Below, in pieces: positions 61,679 through 64,000 of a stretch of 64,000 nt of DNA. The notes beneath the pieces are model-generated. The model ran no database searches. It had not been told where the DNA came from and saw nothing but the letters and a program-made list of their open reading frames with translations. Numbering within the stretch: the first letter of the stretch is position 1; every line of letters begins with the position of its first letter. The stretch lies in the NCBI RefSeq assembly GCF_030813505.1, contig NZ_JAUSUE010000006.1; one strand, given 5' to 3'. This stretch comes from Pectinatus haikarae (GTDB taxonomy: Bacteria; Bacillota; Negativicutes; Selenomonadales; Selenomonadaceae). Position numbers and translations under genes: made by a program.

Positions 61679-61707
61679 TGAATAAAACAAGTTAATGGAT
61701 ATTCAAG
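61679..61707. repeat. TTGAAT / ATTCAAG pair, copy 2 (possible operator)
   Basis: The same half-sites TTGAAT (61679-61684) and ATTCAAG (61701-61707) recur in inverted order but with a 16-base gap. Confidence 0.4.
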
Positions 61708-61764
61708 AAAATAATCTATAGAAAAAATGATCATTAAAAGGCTTAAATAAAGTGATGTGCCGAT

Positions 61765-61781
61765 TTGAATAATAATTCAAG
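61765..61781. repeat. TTGAAT palindrome, copy 3 (possible operator)
   Basis: TTGAAT and ATTCAA are separated by 4 bases and followed by G as in the other copies. It ends 27 bases before the permease -35 box, a usual place for an activator. Confidence 0.5.
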
Positions 61782-61807
61782 TTAATTCGTAACACATTTT
61801 GCCTGCG

Positions 61808-61837
61808 TTGACTATGTACTGCATTTATTTGTATTAT
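61808..61837 (+). promoter_or_regulatory. Promoter of the lactate permease operon
   Basis: TTGACT and TATTAT are separated by 18 bases. Start of transcription would be near 61844, giving a leader of about 295 bases. Confidence 0.55.
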
Positions 61838-62001
61838 ATATACATGGAATATGTTTATTGATTTTAAATATATATAATATTTCATAAATTTTAAATATTA
61901 ATGAAACAACTTATGTCTTTCTTATATTACACACAGTCAGTATGATCGCAGTTTTGATAAGAGTGTAAAGTATCGCTGAACAGCAAAAGGAGAGAAGGTT
62001 G

Positions 62002-62070
62002 ATGTTATGCAATGAAAACACAAGGTACCAGATGCAGATCGATTGCAGAAAATTGGAAATGGAATGTTGA
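62002..62070 (+). CDS. Possible 22-residue leader peptide ahead of lactate permease
   Basis: ATG with AAGGAGAGAAGG about 9 bases upstream opens a frame of 22 codons (MLCNENTRYQMQIDCRKLEM, then EC). The ribosome site is as strong as that of the permease gene and shares GGAGAGAAG with it. Three cysteines and no hydrophobic stretch are seen. A second overlapping frame from 62012 (48 codons, MKTQGTRCRSIAENWKWNVE and onward) runs past the permease start. Neither resembles a protein known to me, and they may be chance. Confidence 0.25.
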   Translation: MLCNENTRYQMQIDCRKLEMEC

Positions 62071-62138
62071 GGTACTGCATGAAAAACAGAGAAAGAGCGT
62101 AAGTTTTTTTAGATTATTTTACGCAAGGAGAGAAGAAA

Positions 62139-63905
62139 ATGTATATACAGAATTTTGATCCGCTAAATAATATGTTTCTATCAGCAGCATTGGCATTTTT
62201 ACCTATTGTTTATTTCTTTGTAGTATTAATAGTGTTCAAAGTAAAAGGACACTGGGCGGCTATATCTACTACTGTTCTGGCTGTTGCACTGGCCGGCTGG
62301 GTTTATGATATGCCGATTGTTCTGTCGATTATGTCAGCTGTACATGGAGCATTATACGGACTTTTTCCTATAGGATGGATAGTTATAGGTGCTGTTTTTC
62401 TTTATAACATCAGTGTAAAAACAGGTCAGTTTGAAATCATAAAAAAATCAATAGTGTCTATAACCGATGACAGACGGCTCCAATTGCTGCTCATAGCCTT
62501 TTCCTTCGGAGCTTTTCTCGAAGGTGCAGCGGGATTTGGCACACCTGTGGCAATTACATCAGCCATGCTTATAGGCATGGGCTTCAAGGCAAAAAAGGCA
62601 GCGTGCCTCAGCTTATTGGCGAATACAGCCCCGGTAGCCTTTGGCGGCTTGGGAATTCCGGTATTGGTTGCAGCGCAGGTAACCGGTTTTTCGGGGGATT
62701 ACATTGCTAAACTTTTGGCAATGATATGTCCGATAATAGGTTTTATCGTTCCGTTTTATCTCATAATTGTAATGACGGGCCTTAAAGGATTGAAAGAAGT
62801 TTGGCCGGCAGTTCTTGTTACTTCAATATCTTTTTCTATCCCGATGGCGCTTACCTCTTTTTTTCTGGGACCTATTCTTCCTGACATAATAGCATCACTG
62901 GCATCTATGATAGCCTTGGTATTGTTTTTAAAAGTATGGCAGCCAAAACATGTTTACCGTTTCGAAAATGAAGCAGATATATCGGACGAAAGCACAGCTG
63001 TACTCAGCAAAAAAATGATTATAAAGGCATGGAGTCCCTTTATTGTACTCATAATGTTTATAGCTGACTGGGGAATGAAAAGTGTCAGCAGTGTATTGGA
63101 CACAGTGAATATATTAATACCGCTGCCTTTTTTGGACAAAGCTATAATGAACAGCACGACTAACAGTCTTTTGGCGGCGGTCTTTAATCTGAACTGGCTT
63201 TCCACAGCAGGAACAGGCATCATTCTGGCCGCATTTATGTCTTGTCTCATACTAAAGGTTTCTTTGAAAAAATCGATAGGGATTTTTGCTTCGACGATAA
63301 ATGAATTGAAAATTGCTCTGCTTACCATAAGCGGTGTATTAGCTTATGCTTATGTGGCAAACAACAGCGGTATGACCACAACGATGGGACTGCTGGTTTC
63401 AAAAACGGGCGATATGTTTCCATTGTTTGCACCGATAGTAGGCTGGCTGGGAGTATTTGTGACGGGCTCGGATACTTCGGCAAACGCTCTCTTCGGTAAA
63501 TTGCAGACAACAGCATTTTCTGCTGTAGGTATAATGCCTGTGATGGGAATAGGCGCCAATCTGGCAGGCGGGGCCGTCGGGAAAATGATATCGCCGCAAT
63601 CCATAGCCATCGCAGCCGGGACGACCGGATTAACAGGCAGAGAAGGAGAAATATATAAATTCAGCATGAAACATTCGATGATCTTACTGGCTATAATATG
63701 CTGCATAATTTATTTTTATGAAGGTGTTTTTGTTTCCGTTCTTGCGGCAGAGGCCGGAACAGGTGCTGTGCAGGCAGCCGGCAGCAGTTCCGCCGGAGGC
63801 AGCGGTGTAATAATATTGCTGATTTCTTTCTGTGTTATTTTATTGGCCAGAACAATGCTGGCATCGTCTTCTGATAAAGGACTGCAGCATTATAAAGCGC
63901 ATTAA
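62139..63905 (+). CDS. lctP: L-lactate permease (LctP family)
   Basis: The 588-residue membrane protein has about 13-15 hydrophobic helices and the LctP marks FGAFLEGAAGFGTPVAITSAMLIGMGF, ANTAPVAFGGLGIPV, LAYAYVANNSGMT, GVFVTGSDTSANALFG and ANLAGGAVGKMISPQSIAIAAG. It imports L-lactate (also D-lactate or glycolate in relatives) with protons. AAGGAGAGAAG lies 3 bases before the ATG. It is followed by etfB after 19 bases, so uptake is linked to lactate oxidation through an electron-transfer flavoprotein. Confidence 0.95.
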   Translation: MYIQNFDPLNNMFLSAALAFLPIVYFFVVLIVFKVKGHWAAISTTVLAVALAGWVYDMPIVLSIMSAVHGALYGLFPIGWIVIGAVFLYNISVKTGQFEIIKKSIVSITDDRRLQLLLIAFSFGAFLEGAAGFGTPVAITSAMLIGMGFKAKKAACLSLLANTAPVAFGGLGIPVLVAAQVTGFSGDYIAKLLAMICPIIGFIVPFYLIIVMTGLKGLKEVWPAVLVTSISFSIPMALTSFFLGPILPDIIASLASMIALVLFLKVWQPKHVYRFENEADISDESTAVLSKKMIIKAWSPFIVLIMFIADWGMKSVSSVLDTVNILIPLPFLDKAIMNSTTNSLLAAVFNLNWLSTAGTGIILAAFMSCLILKVSLKKSIGIFASTINELKIALLTISGVLAYAYVANNSGMTTTMGLLVSKTGDMFPLFAPIVGWLGVFVTGSDTSANALFGKLQTTAFSAVGIMPVMGIGANLAGGAVGKMISPQSIAIAAGTTGLTGREGEIYKFSMKHSMILLAIICCIIYFYEGVFVSVLAAEAGTGAVQAAGSSSAGGSGVIILLISFCVILLARTMLASSSDKGLQHYKAH

Positions 63906-63924
63906 ATTTATGGAGAGAAGAAAA

Positions 63925-64000
63925 ATGAAAATACTAGTATGCATAAAGCAAGTACCGGGAACGAACAAGGTGGAAGTGGATGAAAAAACAGGAGTGCTGA
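63925..64000 (+). CDS. etfB: Electron transfer flavoprotein beta subunit (N-terminal part, cut by window edge)
   Basis: The frame opens at ATG after GGAGAGAAG and gives MKILVCIKQVPGTNKVEVDE, then KTGVL to the window edge. KILVCIKQVPGT is the standard EtfB start. Only about 25 residues are visible. Its place after a lactate permease suggests an EtfAB-lactate dehydrogenase set, as in anaerobes that oxidise lactate by electron confurcation, but the next genes are outside the window. Confidence 0.88.
   Translation, partial: MKILVCIKQVPGTNKVEVDEKTGVL

Larger units (their letters stand above)
61465..62138. other. Long intergenic region between the HTH regulator and lactate permease genes
   Basis: This 674-base stretch is strongly AT-rich. 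It holds a possible regulator promoter, three TTGAAT/ATTCAAG repeat pairs, a good permease promoter and then a leader of about 295 bases before the permease ATG. The leader contains one small reading frame with a strong ribosome site. A 60-codon frame on the minus strand across 61703-61885 has no ribosome site and looks random. Confidence 0.7.

Noticed and set aside
61703..61885. A 60-codon minus-strand frame in the long intergenic region
   Set aside because: No ribosome site, Asn/Ile/Tyr-rich random composition typical of AT-rich gaps, and it crosses the predicted permease promoter.
1..64000. CRISPR arrays, insertion sequences, prophage parts, tRNA or rRNA genes
   Set aside because: No regularly spaced direct repeats, transposase or integrase genes, or tRNA-like folds were seen in the gaps between genes.

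Overview
The window reads as a chromosomal segment of a low-GC, diderm Firmicute of the class Negativicutes. It combines Gram-negative envelope genes (heptose activation and transfer, an LpxL-type acyltransferase, a short LptD) with typical Firmicute gene sets: cdaA-cdaR-glmM, MazEF of the EndoA type, FabK, a DUF881/DUF1290 pair before ftsZ, and a DAP-type MurE. TTG and GTG starts after strong AGGAGG-type sites are frequent. A motile lactate user close to Pectinatus, Selenomonas or Megamonas would fit (motAB, lactate permease followed by EtfB), but the genus is inference.

Layout. (1) 1-9.7 kb: surface polysaccharide and LPS genes. Two GT8 genes lie on the minus strand, the first cut by the window edge. 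A divergent sialyltransferase-like gene follows, then a minus-strand operon lptD-hldA-hldC-heptosyltransferase-LpxL-like acyltransferase-Stealth phosphotransferase-GT4. (2) 9.8-21.8 kb: a complete glycogen operon on the minus strand, glgC-glgD-glgP-glgB-glgA plus a large GH13-GH77 fusion protein. (3) 22.0-26.0 kb: a minus-strand group with an SbmA/YddA-like ABC transporter, a small membrane protein, a CYTH protein and a periplasmic M48 protease. (4) 26.1-40.2 kb: a division and cell-wall cluster, rsmH-ftsL-murE-murF-mraY-murD-murG-murC-ddl-ftsQ-DUF881-DUF1290-ftsZ. It lacks ftsI, ftsW, murB and ftsA, which commonly lie in such clusters. (5) 40.3-45.9 kb: an orphan solute-binding protein, rimO, cinA and a DEAD-box RNA helicase. 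(6) 46.0-50.8 kb, minus strand: cdaA-cdaR, an FAD dehydrogenase and glmM. (7) 51.1-59.9 kb: an MBL hydrolase, cyclophilin, GIY-YIG protein, fabK, motAB, nnr, mazEF, a cell-wall amidase and a GerMN lipoprotein. (8) 59.9-64.0 kb: a 505-residue HTH regulator of unrecognised type, divergent across 674 bases from an L-lactate permease gene and the start of etfB.

The genes serve envelope building (LPS, capsule-like glycans, peptidoglycan precursors, division), carbon storage as glycogen, and lactate uptake linked to an electron-transfer flavoprotein. c-di-AMP synthesis is coupled to GlcN-1-P formation through cdaA and glmM.

The best leads for something undescribed are three. One is the regulator / TTGAAT-repeat / lactate-permease intergenic region. 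Another is a well-folded RNA-like element just ahead of ftsL. The third is the reduced division cluster, where a terminator and a new -10 box stand at the place usually held by ftsI. No CRISPR array, insertion sequence, rRNA or tRNA gene was seen.
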